6,570 nucleotides of DNA from Deltaproteobacteria bacterium (GCA_021159525.1 JAGHEC010000082.1:1-6570), one strand, 5' to 3'. Shown: positions 1-6,270, counted from the first letter of the stretch. Made by a program: numbers and translations. Notes: generated by a model not told the origin, from the sequence alone.

Positions 1-245
1 GAAAGGCACGAACCAGGTTAGTTGAGGAAGCTGACTTTTTTCGTGTATTTCGTGTTTTTCGTGGACAGCATTGGTCCACGAAAGGCACGAAAGCCACGAA
101 CCAGGTTAATTGAACAAGCTGACTTTTTTCGTGTGTTTCGTGTTTTTCGTGGACAGCATTGGTCCACGAAAGGCACCAAAGCCACGAACCAGGTTAGTTG
201 AGCAAGCTGATCTTTTTCGTGTGTTTCGTGTTTTTCGTGGACAGA
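1..245. repeat. 88-bp tandem repeat, about 2.8 copies, with CACGAA/TTCGTG inverted arms
   Basis: The anchor ACCAGGTTA recurs at 12-20, 100-108 and 188-196, giving an exact 88-bp period. The copies differ by a few substitutions, and the first lacks a short stretch corresponding to AAGCCACG. Each unit carries a CACGAAAGGCACGAA-type arm and a downstream TTTCGTGTTTTTCGTGGAC-type arm that are largely complementary, so single strands can fold into a long hairpin. Translated, it gives low-complexity KTRNTRK / HEKHETHEK peptides on the minus strand, which I regard as non-coding. Similar CGTG-rich repeats are familiar from Desulfobacterota genomes (recalled, not searched). The array may continue to the left of the window. 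Confidence 0.85.
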
Positions 246-326
246 CAACCCGCCGCGGGAACCCCAGCCCTTGTTGACGCCCCTGCCGTAAAACCGTGAT
301 TCCTCTTTTTCGTATTTCTGCCTGCC

Positions 327-452
327 GTCTCTTTTTTTGAAAATTTCCCATCTAACGCCGTAACAAAGCATAGGGGCGCGAGAGCGCCGAGTAAACTGGA
401 GTGCCGATCGGATAGGTATGTTGGGCGTGATGGGTATTTTCAAAAAAAGGAC
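327..452. repeat. Large imperfect palindrome with inner GC hairpin (MITE-like or structured 5' UTR)
   Basis: The arm at 331-359 pairs with the arm at 424-449: C-T7 with A7-G, GAAAAT (339-344) with ATTTTC (436-441), CCCAT (347-351) with ATGGG (430-434), and ACGCC (355-359) with GGCGT (424-428), with only short internal loops. AACA (362-365) with TGTT (419-422) extends it inward, and GTC/GAC (327-329/450-452) outward. Inside is a perfect GGCGC-GAGA-GCGCC hairpin (375-388) and the palindrome CCGATCGG (404-411). The element ends directly before the AGGAGG of the lipoprotein gene, so it would form a folded 5' UTR if transcribed. It could be a non-autonomous inverted-repeat element or a cis-acting RNA; I do not recognise a known riboswitch. 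Confidence 0.6.
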
Positions 453-465
453 AGGAGGGATCATC

Positions 466-849
466 ATGCCCCATCGTTTCCGTGCAGTATTATTATTCGT
501 GGGCATTCTGGCCTCAGCGTGCGCCGCCCACCGGTATCGGCCCATTGTGGATTTTCAGGGCAAGACCCGGCAGCAATACGAAATTGAGCTGCAGGAATGA
601 CAGCAGTATGCGTCTCAGGTCAGTCCGGAGACTGAAGCGGCTGTAGGGGCGGTTGGGGGAGCTGCCGTCGGTTCGGCACCGGGCGCCATTGTCGGCGCAT
701 TTTTTGGGTATACGGGGGATGGCGCTGCCATGGGCGCGGCAATCGGTGGTTTCAGCGGCGCCACACCGGGTGCAGGGCACAGCATGGCATCGCAGGGGGA
801 TATCATCCGGCGCTGCATACAGGCCCGAGGCTGGAATGTGCTGCGCTGA
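466..849 (+). pseudogene. Glycine-zipper lipoprotein gene with an in-frame TGA at codon 45 (nonsense mutation or selenocysteine)
   Basis: ATG 466 has AGGAGG at 453-458 with a 7-nt spacer. The product opens with a basic start, a hydrophobic stretch and a lipobox-like LASAC (C19), so a membrane-anchored lipoprotein is likely. A RPIVDFQGK segment follows, then TGA at 598-600. The same frame continues uninterrupted for 82 codons to TGA 847-849. This downstream part has two glycine-zipper blocks (about residues 58-81 and 84-104), which in this family suggest membrane insertion or oligomerisation, and ends in a conserved-looking RRC-x4-RGW tail (C117). Family members as I recall them have Cys right after the '(D/E)LxE' segment, exactly where the TGA lies. 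A broken gene is the simplest reading; prolines inside both zipper blocks support decay. Sec insertion is the alternative. It is unrelated in function to the CRISPR operon and is separated from it by a terminator. Confidence 0.65.
612..632 (+). promoter_or_regulatory. SECIS-like stem-loop 11 nt after the in-frame TGA
   Basis: GTCTC (612-616) pairs perfectly with GAGAC (628-632). Inside are one A/G mismatch, two further G-C pairs and a small TCAGT loop. The hairpin begins 11 nt after the TGA at 598-600, and its GGTC lies at positions 21-24 counted from the T of TGA. That is close to the position of the GGUC apical loop in the E. coli fdhF SECIS. It has no clear bulged U on the 5' arm, so the match is partial, and a short GC-rich hairpin can occur by chance in a coding region. 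Confidence 0.3.
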
Positions 850-877
850 TCCTTGCCGAGCTCGGCTTTACAATCCT

Positions 878-896
878 CAGCCTTTGGCTGCTTTTT
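878..896 (+). terminator. Rho-independent terminator after the lipoprotein gene
   Basis: CAGCC (878-882) and GGCTG (886-890) form a perfect 5-bp stem with a TTT loop, followed by C and TTTTT (892-896). A second palindrome, GCCGAGCTCGGC (855-866), sits just upstream. It begins about 29 bases after the stop codon at 847-849 and would insulate the CRISPR operon from upstream transcription. Confidence 0.65.
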
Positions 897-910
897 GATT
901 ACTTAGGATT

Positions 911-940
911 CTTTCGTGCGGTTCGTGTGTTTCGTGGACC
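911..940. repeat. Solitary CGTG-rich repeat arm upstream of the TPR gene
   Basis: This stretch contains TTCGTG three times and ends in GTGTGTTTCGTGGACC, closely matching the TTCGTG...GTGGAC arm of the 88-bp tandem repeat at 1-245. It lies between the terminator and the Shine-Dalgarno of the first operon gene, in the place where the operon promoter or 5' UTR must be. I see no convincing -35/-10 pair in the remaining few bases. Confidence 0.5.
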
Positions 941-959
941 CATCAACAAGGAGGTTATG

Positions 960-2321
960 ATGCCTGCGCAATTAAAGGAAGCCTTATCCCAGGCCATGGA
1001 GAGCAAAGCAGTTCCCATTACCTTCAAGCCGTCGGCCAAACAGGATGATTTCCTATGCATGGACGATCTTGTGCCGGTCAGCCAGAGCGTTGCCGAAAGG
1101 TTGCTCAAGCGCTGTCTTGCCGAGGCGGAGGAGCTCATGCGCCAGAACAAATGGGAAGACGTGGCAGCCCTTTTTCACCCGCTCGATGAAAAGCAGCCCG
1201 AATTGGCGGCGCATGGACTGGATGTTCGTCTGAGGGCCAAGGCGGCGTTCGCCCTGGGCCAACTCAACCGGTTCGACGATGCGATCCGAGAATTGTCCCT
1301 GTGCATCGAGAAGGAGCCGGATGCCTTTGTACACCACAGCTCTCTCGCATTCACCGCATACAATTCGCTTTTTGCGGCCAACAACCGGGAGATCTTTTTG
1401 CGGGGTCGCGCCAGGGCAGAGAGGATCGATCTGGCCCACAGACACTTCCGAAAGGCCCAGGAACTGCGGCCCGACGGGGTGACCAACTATTACAGGCATG
1501 GGATGCTGCTTCGCAAGATTGAACGTAAAGTCCACGAGGCCCTGCCGCTCTTCGAGAGGGCCGTCTCCAATTGGGACAGATTGGATGAAAAAGAAAAGGA
1601 GGTCCGGCGCCAGGAGCGGAAGAACTTTGTCAAGGCCCTGTTCCAGTTGGCTGGTTGCCTGGTTGAATTGGATATGCCTGAAAAGGCCCTCGAAAAGATC
1701 CAGAGGTGCCTATGCGAAGATGAAAAGAGCGGTCACATATCACTCCTTTTCAAATACTTTGCACTGGGCAAGGTCTATTTCCACCTCGGCCGGTTCAAAG
1801 AGGCAAGGGACGCGCTCCTGTTTGCGCTCCGGTCTGTAAACGGTGAAGGCGACGATTTTGTGCGCGAACTCCTGGGCCGGACCTACCTTGCGCTCCGTGA
1901 TCCGGACAAGGCCCTGGAGGCCGTCGAAAGGATCCCTGAGCATCGGCGCAGGCCCTACGTTCGCTGGACTGAGGCCGATATTCTGTGCGCGCTCAGACGG
2001 TTGGACAAGGCAAAGAAAGTTCTCATGAAGGCGCAGGAAAGGGACAGCCGGTCCAGGCACAAGACGCTCATCAAGCTGACAAAGATTGCGTATACAACCG
2101 GAGATTTTGCACATGCCCTGAAATGCGCTGCAGCGGCTAACCGATTCTTTCAGGAGAACTGGGGCAATCCATACTTTGAGGGAATGTTCTGGCAGGCGGT
2201 GTGCGCTTATCGGCTGGGCGACGTAAAAAAGGCCAAGGAATTGGCTGATGAAATCGCGGCCCACAACCCGCGCTACCCCAAATTGGACCTGTTGATGGGA
2301 AAGCTCGAAGCGCAAGCCTGA
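960..2321 (+). CDS. TPR-repeat protein, first gene of the CAPP-cas1-cas2 operon
   Basis: This 453-aa product has no signal peptide or membrane segment and should be cytoplasmic. From about residue 50 to the end it is a chain of TPR-like helical hairpins. Clear examples are AAFALGQLNRFDDAIREL near 95-112, the unit near 227-250 (ELDMPEKALEKI), YFALGKVYFHLGRFKEARDAL at 266-286, the unit at 305-325 (ALRDPDKALEAV), 335-360 and 405-432. A charged, Lys/Glu/Arg-rich linker lies at about 205-223. The first ~45 residues are not TPR-like. TPR arrays bind other proteins, so a scaffold for the adaptation proteins is the natural inference; no catalytic motif is visible. Start choice: AAGGAGG (948-954) is 5 nt from ATG 960 but only 2 nt from ATG 957, and a GTG start at 927 would lie upstream of this site. 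The next gene starts 88 bp downstream, on the same strand. The TPR fold is well supported, the CRISPR role only by position. Confidence 0.9.
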   Translation: MPAQLKEALSQAMESKAVPITFKPSAKQDDFLCMDDLVPVSQSVAERLLKRCLAEAEELMRQNKWEDVAALFHPLDEKQPELAAHGLDVRLRAKAAFALGQLNRFDDAIRELSLCIEKEPDAFVHHSSLAFTAYNSLFAANNREIFLRGRARAERIDLAHRHFRKAQELRPDGVTNYYRHGMLLRKIERKVHEALPLFERAVSNWDRLDEKEKEVRRQERKNFVKALFQLAGCLVELDMPEKALEKIQRCLCEDEKSGHISLLFKYFALGKVYFHLGRFKEARDALLFALRSVNGEGDDFVRELLGRTYLALRDPDKALEAVERIPEHRRRPYVRWTEADILCALRRLDKAKKVLMKAQERDSRSRHKTLIKLTKIAYTTGDFAHALKCAAAANRFFQENWGNPYFEGMFWQAVCAYRLGDVKKAKELADEIAAHNPRYPKLDLLMGKLEAQA

Positions 2322-2347
2322 AAAGTCACAGCGAAGTGCGCGGGAAG

Positions 2348-2365
2348 CCCGGATCCTGCTCCGGG
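2348..2365 (+). other. Intercistronic hairpin between the TPR and CAPP genes
   Basis: CCCGGA (2348-2353) and TCCGGG (2360-2365) form a perfect 6-bp GC-rich stem with a 6-nt loop. No T-run follows, so this is unlikely to terminate transcription. It could stabilise or process the polycistronic mRNA upstream of the CAPP ribosome binding site (AAGGAGGT, 2393-2400). Confidence 0.4.
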
Positions 2366-2409
2366 AACCCCTCAACATTTGAACCCATGCAAAAGGAGGT
2401 CATTGCGCC

Positions 2410-4041
2410 ATGACGGATATGGCGGTGGAAAGAAGCGGGGTGCAGTCGGAGACGCGGCCCGGCCGTTCCCCGGATTTCGCGCTCCTCTTGTCCGGGATCG
2501 AGCAGAGGATCCTTAAAGGCAACGACCTTCAGGCGTGCATCAAGGTCCTTTCGAGGCGCGATGTGTGGCATCGACTGGACGAGGAAAGGCAGGTCCGATG
2601 GGCCAAGCTTGCCCAGATGGCGGGCGCAGTGGACACCGCGCTCGAGGTCCTGGGCCATGTCAACCGGGTTCATCCGGGCCGGCCGGACGCATGGAAAGAG
2701 CGCCTGGATCTCTTGGCCGTCCTGGACCGGCGCGATGAACTGGCACAGGCGCTTGCCCAGGCCCGGCCTTTTCTGGGGGAAGAAGGGTGCAGGCCCTGGC
2801 TGAAGCTCACGGAGCCCATCCCTGAAGCAGCAGATAAAGACATCGATGCCGCCTTGGCCCCGTTCGAGAGGCTTCAGCACCGCCAGTCCCTCATCCATCG
2901 ATACCTGGACCTGTTTTCAGGAAGAGAGGATTGTTTCGCCAGACAGTGGGCGGACAAGTCTGAAGAAAAACAGGGGTATGTGCCCATCCGCCGGCCCATG
3001 GAACCCGGGGACGTAGAAGAGCACCTGAGCGGCAGAAAGACCTACGGCATTTACCTCCTGCGGTCGGATGCTACGGTAAAGACGGCTGTAATCGACGTGG
3101 ACATCGCCAAAAAATTCAGGAGGGGCAAGGTGACCGCGGAAGAGAAACGGCTGATCATCCGTGAGAGGGACTATCTCCTTTCCCGAATCCCGGAACTGGC
3201 GCGTGAACAGGCCATGGATGCGTTGGTCGAATTCAGCGGGGGCAAGGGATTTCACTTCTGGTTCCTTTTTGAATCTCCCATCCAGGCCGGAGAGGTCAAG
3301 CGCTCTCTTGAGAGGATCTCCGCTCTCCTGACCCGAGACGTCACGGCCTTCAGCCTGGAGGTCTTTCCAAAGCAGGCCCGGCTTAGCGGCAAGGGAATGG
3401 GCAATCTGGTCAAGCTTCCTCTCGGAGTCCACAGGTTGACTGGAAGGCGGTCCCGCTTCATTGCGTGTCACGACCGCGACCCGGACGCCCAGCTTGATTT
3501 CCTGATGAAAATTCGGACTACGCAGGTCTCGGCAGTCATGCAGCAAGAACAGGAAGCGGGCAAAAAAAAGCTCCTTGTTCATCCCAGGCTTCAAAGATGG
3601 GCTGAGGACTGGCCCGAGCTGTACCGGCTGGAAACGCTTTGCCCCCCATTGGGCCACATCATTGCGGCATCCCGGCAGGGGAAAGACCTGTCCCGGCGGG
3701 AGGAGAAGATCCTGTTTCAGACCATCGGATTTCTGCCCCGGGGGAAATCGCTTCTGCATCATCTGCTCATGTCCCTTTCGGATTACAACCCGCACCTGGT
3801 GGACTTCAAGCTGAGCCGATTAAGAGGTACGCCCCTTGGGTGCAGGCGGATCCATTCCCTCCTGGGATTCACCGGAGACATGTGCCGCTTTGATTTGGGC
3901 GAGGAATACGCACACCCGCTTCTGCACCTCCGGGAGTGGAAAGGCGCGGATCACCCAAAGGCCGAAAAGATCGAAAACCTCCAGTCGGCCATCGAGAATC
4001 TCAAAGCGGCCCTGGCCCAGGTTCAGAGGTTTATCGCCTGA
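2410..4041 (+). CDS. CRISPR-associated primase-polymerase (CAPP), archaeo-eukaryotic primase superfamily
   Basis: This 543-aa protein should synthesise primers and DNA on a template during spacer acquisition, with Cas1-Cas2; that role comes from characterised CAPPs and is inferred here. Residues ~25-125 are helical, TPR-like repeats (e.g. WAKLAQMAGAVDTALEVLGH). The AEP catalytic core spans ~190-360. Motif I is AVIDVDI, with metal ligands D229 and D231. Motif II is SGGKGFHFW, with H282. The region LEVFPKQ (E317 as possible third acidic ligand) leads to GMGNLVKLPLGVHRLTGRRSRF, the nucleotide-binding strand typical of primase-polymerases. The C-terminal part (~400-500) has C411, C478 and C492, a possible metal or Fe-S site; a fourth ligand is not obvious (H481 or C353 are options). 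A short coiled coil ends the protein (~517-540). ATG 2410 has AAGGAGGT 9 nt upstream. Its stop overlaps the cas1 start by one base (TGATG), indicating translational coupling. No helicase or reverse transcriptase domain is fused. Confidence 0.9.
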   Translation: MTDMAVERSGVQSETRPGRSPDFALLLSGIEQRILKGNDLQACIKVLSRRDVWHRLDEERQVRWAKLAQMAGAVDTALEVLGHVNRVHPGRPDAWKERLDLLAVLDRRDELAQALAQARPFLGEEGCRPWLKLTEPIPEAADKDIDAALAPFERLQHRQSLIHRYLDLFSGREDCFARQWADKSEEKQGYVPIRRPMEPGDVEEHLSGRKTYGIYLLRSDATVKTAVIDVDIAKKFRRGKVTAEEKRLIIRERDYLLSRIPELAREQAMDALVEFSGGKGFHFWFLFESPIQAGEVKRSLERISALLTRDVTAFSLEVFPKQARLSGKGMGNLVKLPLGVHRLTGRRSRFIACHDRDPDAQLDFLMKIRTTQVSAVMQQEQEAGKKKLLVHPRLQRWAEDWPELYRLETLCPPLGHIIAASRQGKDLSRREEKILFQTIGFLPRGKSLLHHLLMSLSDYNPHLVDFKLSRLRGTPLGCRRIHSLLGFTGDMCRFDLGEEYAHPLLHLREWKGADHPKAEKIENLQSAIENLKAALAQVQRFIA

Positions 4042-5087
4042 TGGAATCTGTATATGTCTTGGAGCCGGGTGCATATCTCAGGCGCGAGGGCATGACGCTG
4101 AAGGTGCTAAAGGCGGGAAAGACAATAGATCACATCCCCGCACAGGGTCTCAAGCGGCTTATGCTGGTCGGGTATGTCTCCTTGAGCGGGGGCGTGCTGG
4201 ATTTCCTGATTCAGAACCGTACCGAAACCGTCTTCATTACCCCTACCGGCCGGTTCAGGGCCAGGCTGGCCATCGACGAACACCGGCATGTGGCCCTGAG
4301 AACGGCCCAGTACCTGCGTCTGAGCGACCCGGCATTCGCCCTGGAGACCGCCAGGGCCATTGTCCGCGGCAAAATAGAGAACATGATTCGCTTGGCGCTC
4401 CTCAGGGCCCGGCAATACAAGGACCCGGAATTGAGGCTGACAGCAGTCAAACTCCGGGCAGCCATGTTCCAACTGGAGGAAGTTGCCGACATGGAGGCCT
4501 TGAGGGGCGTCGAGGGTTCTGCGGCCAGGATCTACTTCGAGACCTTCGGCCGCATGATCCGCAACAATGCCTTCGCCTTCAACGGCAGAAACAAGCGGCC
4601 GCCGCTGGACCCCGTGAATGCCCTTTTGTCGTTCGTGTACACGCTTCTTACCAACGAGGTCTTGTCCGCAATCAAAGCGTGCGGCCTGGACCCATACCTG
4701 GGGTCGCTGCATGCCGTGAGTTACGGCAGGCCTTCTTTGGCCTGTGATTTGGTCGAGGAATACCGCAGTTTTCTTGGAGACCGGCTGGTCCTGGGGCTTG
4801 TGAACCGGAAGGCCGTTCGTCCCGAAGACTTTGTCTACCGCAAGGCGCCGCCCAAGACTTTTGTGGATGAAGAAGACATGAAGGCAAAGCGGCCGGTGGA
4901 GATGAAGCCAGCGGTCAACCGGGCCTTCATAGCAGCTTATGAACAAATGATGAAGCGCGAGGTCGCGTATCCGTGCCTTGGAAAAAAGGCGACCTACCGA
5001 TGGCTCATCATGCAGCAGGTACGGCAGTTCGCAACCTGCCTGGAGGAGCCTGGCAAGCCATATGCGCCATTTTTGTGGCAAGGATAA
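4041..5087 (+). CDS. cas1: CRISPR-associated endonuclease/integrase Cas1
   Basis: Cas1 is the metal-dependent integrase that, as a complex with Cas2, inserts prespacers at the leader-proximal repeat. At 348 aa it is a normal stand-alone Cas1. The N-terminal beta domain (~1-75) starts with SVYVLEPGAYLRREG and includes VFITPTGRFRARL. The helical catalytic domain shows all active-site residues: E158 in LRGVEGSAARIYFE, H224 in GSLH, and D236/E239 in LACDLVEEYR. The DPVNALLSFVYTLL segment (189-202) is also typical. The ATG at 4041 lies in TGATG with the CAPP stop, so it is probably translated by reinitiation. A longer reading from 3936 would run inside the CAPP gene and add residues that do not resemble Cas1. 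There is no fused RT or Cas6 domain, unlike many primase- or RT-linked Cas1 proteins. Cas2 follows after 35 bp. Confidence 0.97.
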   Translation: MESVYVLEPGAYLRREGMTLKVLKAGKTIDHIPAQGLKRLMLVGYVSLSGGVLDFLIQNRTETVFITPTGRFRARLAIDEHRHVALRTAQYLRLSDPAFALETARAIVRGKIENMIRLALLRARQYKDPELRLTAVKLRAAMFQLEEVADMEALRGVEGSAARIYFETFGRMIRNNAFAFNGRNKRPPLDPVNALLSFVYTLLTNEVLSAIKACGLDPYLGSLHAVSYGRPSLACDLVEEYRSFLGDRLVLGLVNRKAVRPEDFVYRKAPPKTFVDEEDMKAKRPVEMKPAVNRAFIAAYEQMMKREVAYPCLGKKATYRWLIMQQVRQFATCLEEPGKPYAPFLWQG

Positions 5088-5122
5088 GTCGGGCCGCAGA
5101 ACCCGAAACCCGGACGTTGCTC

Positions 5123-5401
5123 ATGTTTTACGTGGTGTGCTTCGATATTGTGGACGACAGGACCCGTCTGAGGGCCGCCAAGGTCCTCAAGGAATACGGG
5201 CAGCGGGTCCAAAAGTCGGTCTTTGAGTGCAGTCGGCTTACCGAAGAAAAATTTCTGAAGCTCAAAAGCCGGATGGAGGACTTGATCGACAATTCAGAGG
5301 ATACAGTCCGATACTATTCGCTCTGCAAGGGATGCCTGGAAAAGATGGAGCTCTCAGGGATTGGCGAGCCCCCGGATATGGAGGCATACCGCGTTGTGTG
5401 A
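5123..5401 (+). CDS. cas2: CRISPR-associated protein Cas2
   Basis: This 92-aa ferredoxin-fold protein forms the dimeric core of the Cas1-Cas2 integration complex. It matches the family along its whole length: MFYVVCFDI with the conserved Asp (D8) at the end of strand 1, DDRTR, KEYGQRVQKSVFEC, the DTVRYYSLCKGC segment and a short C-terminal tail. ATG 5123 is chosen because the family begins right before the YVVCFDI strand. The frame is open back to 4973, but that extension overlaps cas1 and looks unlike Cas2. No good Shine-Dalgarno precedes 5123; TTG 5117 is an in-frame alternative start. It is the last recognisable protein of the operon, about 0.9 kb before the array. Confidence 0.96.
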   Translation: MFYVVCFDIVDDRTRLRAAKVLKEYGQRVQKSVFECSRLTEEKFLKLKSRMEDLIDNSEDTVRYYSLCKGCLEKMELSGIGEPPDMEAYRVV

Positions 5402-5446
5402 AAGACGCGTATGCACGAACCATGAAGCGCAACAGCTCAATGAACA

Positions 5447-5506
5447 GGGGCAGGAGGGTTTTTTGACGCGGCTCCCGGGAGGGCGGAAGAACAATCATCC
5501 TGCCCC
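5447..5506. other. Inverted repeat downstream of cas2 with nested palindrome
   Basis: GGGGCAGGA (5447-5455) is perfectly complementary to TCCTGCCCC (5498-5506). The 42-nt loop contains the palindrome CTCCCGGGAG (5472-5481) and a T6 run (5459-5464). The hairpin may mark the 3' end of the operon transcript, but the T-run lies inside the loop rather than after the stem, so a standard intrinsic terminator is not supported. The rest of 5402-5666 holds no gene I can support. Confidence 0.4.
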
Positions 5507-5666
5507 CGTGGCACGTTCCCTGTTATCCCCCTAAGCATTGAGCTGATACCGTGAAACTGAGGCGAAGCAATCGTTTAAAATGTTCGTGTCCGAAACGGGT
5601 TGCGACCGTCAGGCCGAGTCGGGGCATTTACCCGGGAATTCAGGGCGCGGGAAAGGAGGAAAAGGC

Positions 5667-5840
5667 ATGTGTCAATGGTATGGAGACTTGGAGCCGCTCG
5701 AGAAAGAAGCGTCCGAAGAGCCCGCAGTTTTGCGCCGGGAAATAGACATGGCAGCGATGATGCCCGAAGATTGGGACCAGATCATGGGCGGCCCGGGGCC
5801 CGGAAGACCGCGAACTTGGATGCTTGGATTAGGTCAGTGA
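5667..5840 (+). CDS. Unrecognised 57-aa small protein between cas2 and the CRISPR array
   Basis: ATG 5667 has AAAGGAGG at 5652-5659 with a 7-nt spacer, one of the best ribosome binding sites in the window and the main reason for calling it. The protein starts MCQWYGDLEPLEKEASEE, is strongly acidic over its first half, has an MPEDWDQIMGG segment in the middle, and ends in a Gly/Pro/Arg-rich tail (GPGPGRPRTWM). There is one Cys (C2), three Trp, and no signal peptide or membrane helix. It lies 265 bp downstream of cas2 on the same strand, before the leader. I do not recognise a family and infer no function. It could be an accessory to adaptation, an acidic DNA-mimic-like peptide, or a chance ORF. 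The frame is open upstream to 5580, but no better start appears there. Confidence 0.5.
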   Translation: MCQWYGDLEPLEKEASEEPAVLRREIDMAAMMPEDWDQIMGGPGPGRPRTWMLGLGQ

Positions 5841-6003
5841 GCAGGCCTCCGTGGGTGAGCCGGCGCCAAGGGAATTAGCGCGAGGCCACAGGGAATTCAC
5901 GGTTGGGCGGGATTCCCAGGCAGAAGGGAAGGACGGGAAGTGGATAAATCAGCAGCCCGGATTTATTGAGAACATACGTTGAAGGTAAAATTTGCTTAAA
6001 TGA

Positions 6004-6032
6004 TTGACATAGGTTAATCCCAATGCTATTAA
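6004..6032 (+). promoter_or_regulatory. Sigma70-type promoter with extended -10 in the leader
   Basis: TTGACA (6004-6009) matches the -35 consensus exactly. A 17-bp spacer leads to TATTAA (6027-6032, 4 of 6 matches), preceded by TGC, an extended -10 element. Transcription would start near 6039 and read into the array 266 bases later. It is the most convincing promoter I can see in the window and fits pre-crRNA expression. Confidence 0.6.
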
Positions 6033-6270
6033 ATAATGGATCTCCCGCGGATGTATAGGGATTCGCACGGTTTTTTATGGGGAACAAGGGAAAGGTCCTT
6101 TTATGACAACAGGTTATGCCAGGAACCAGGCCCTGTCGCCGGAGGGGGGATCCACCGCAAATGAATTTTGCAAAAAAAATGGCCGGTTATTGCATTTTGC
6201 CCTGTTTTTTGCCCCCCTGAGAAGCTACCGGACCCTAAAATCGATGGGGGTGCGCGGATTTTGCCCTCAA

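Noticed and set aside
347..434. c-di-GMP (GEMM) or other known riboswitch in the palindrome
   Set aside because: The inner sequence lacks the conserved GEMM core and I cannot match it to any riboswitch class.
18..545. Minus-strand reading frames of 175 aa (18-545) and 81 aa (106-351)
   Set aside because: They are translations of the CACGAA/TTCGTG tandem repeat and the palindrome, giving low-complexity peptides without any domain, and one overlaps the lipoprotein gene.
927..959. GTG start at 927 or ATG at 957 for the TPR protein
   Set aside because: The AAGGAGG at 948-954 lies downstream of 927 and only 2 nt from 957; spacing fits ATG 960.
2348..2365. Terminator between the TPR and CAPP genes
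   Set aside because: The hairpin is not followed by a T-run, and the downstream genes would otherwise lack a visible promoter.
1740..2378. 212-aa open frame on the minus strand opposite the TPR gene
   Set aside because: Antisense shadow of a GC-rich coding gene; the + strand product has clear TPR repeats.
2917..3795. 292-aa open frame on the minus strand opposite the CAPP gene
   Set aside because: The + strand frame contains AEP catalytic motifs; the antisense frame has no recognisable motif.
3836..4747. 303-aa + strand frame overlapping CAPP and cas1
   Set aside because: Alternative-frame shadow; cas1 in the other frame shows all catalytic residues.
4107..5081. 324-aa minus-strand frame opposite cas1
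   Set aside because: Antisense shadow of a clearly identified cas1.
4973..5122. N-terminal extension of Cas2 back into cas1
   Set aside because: The extra 50 residues do not resemble Cas2, whose first strand begins at the ATG at 5123.
5875..6087. 70-aa minus-strand ORF in the leader starting at a TTG
   Set aside because: Non-ATG start, no recognisable domain, and it covers the promoter region of the leader.
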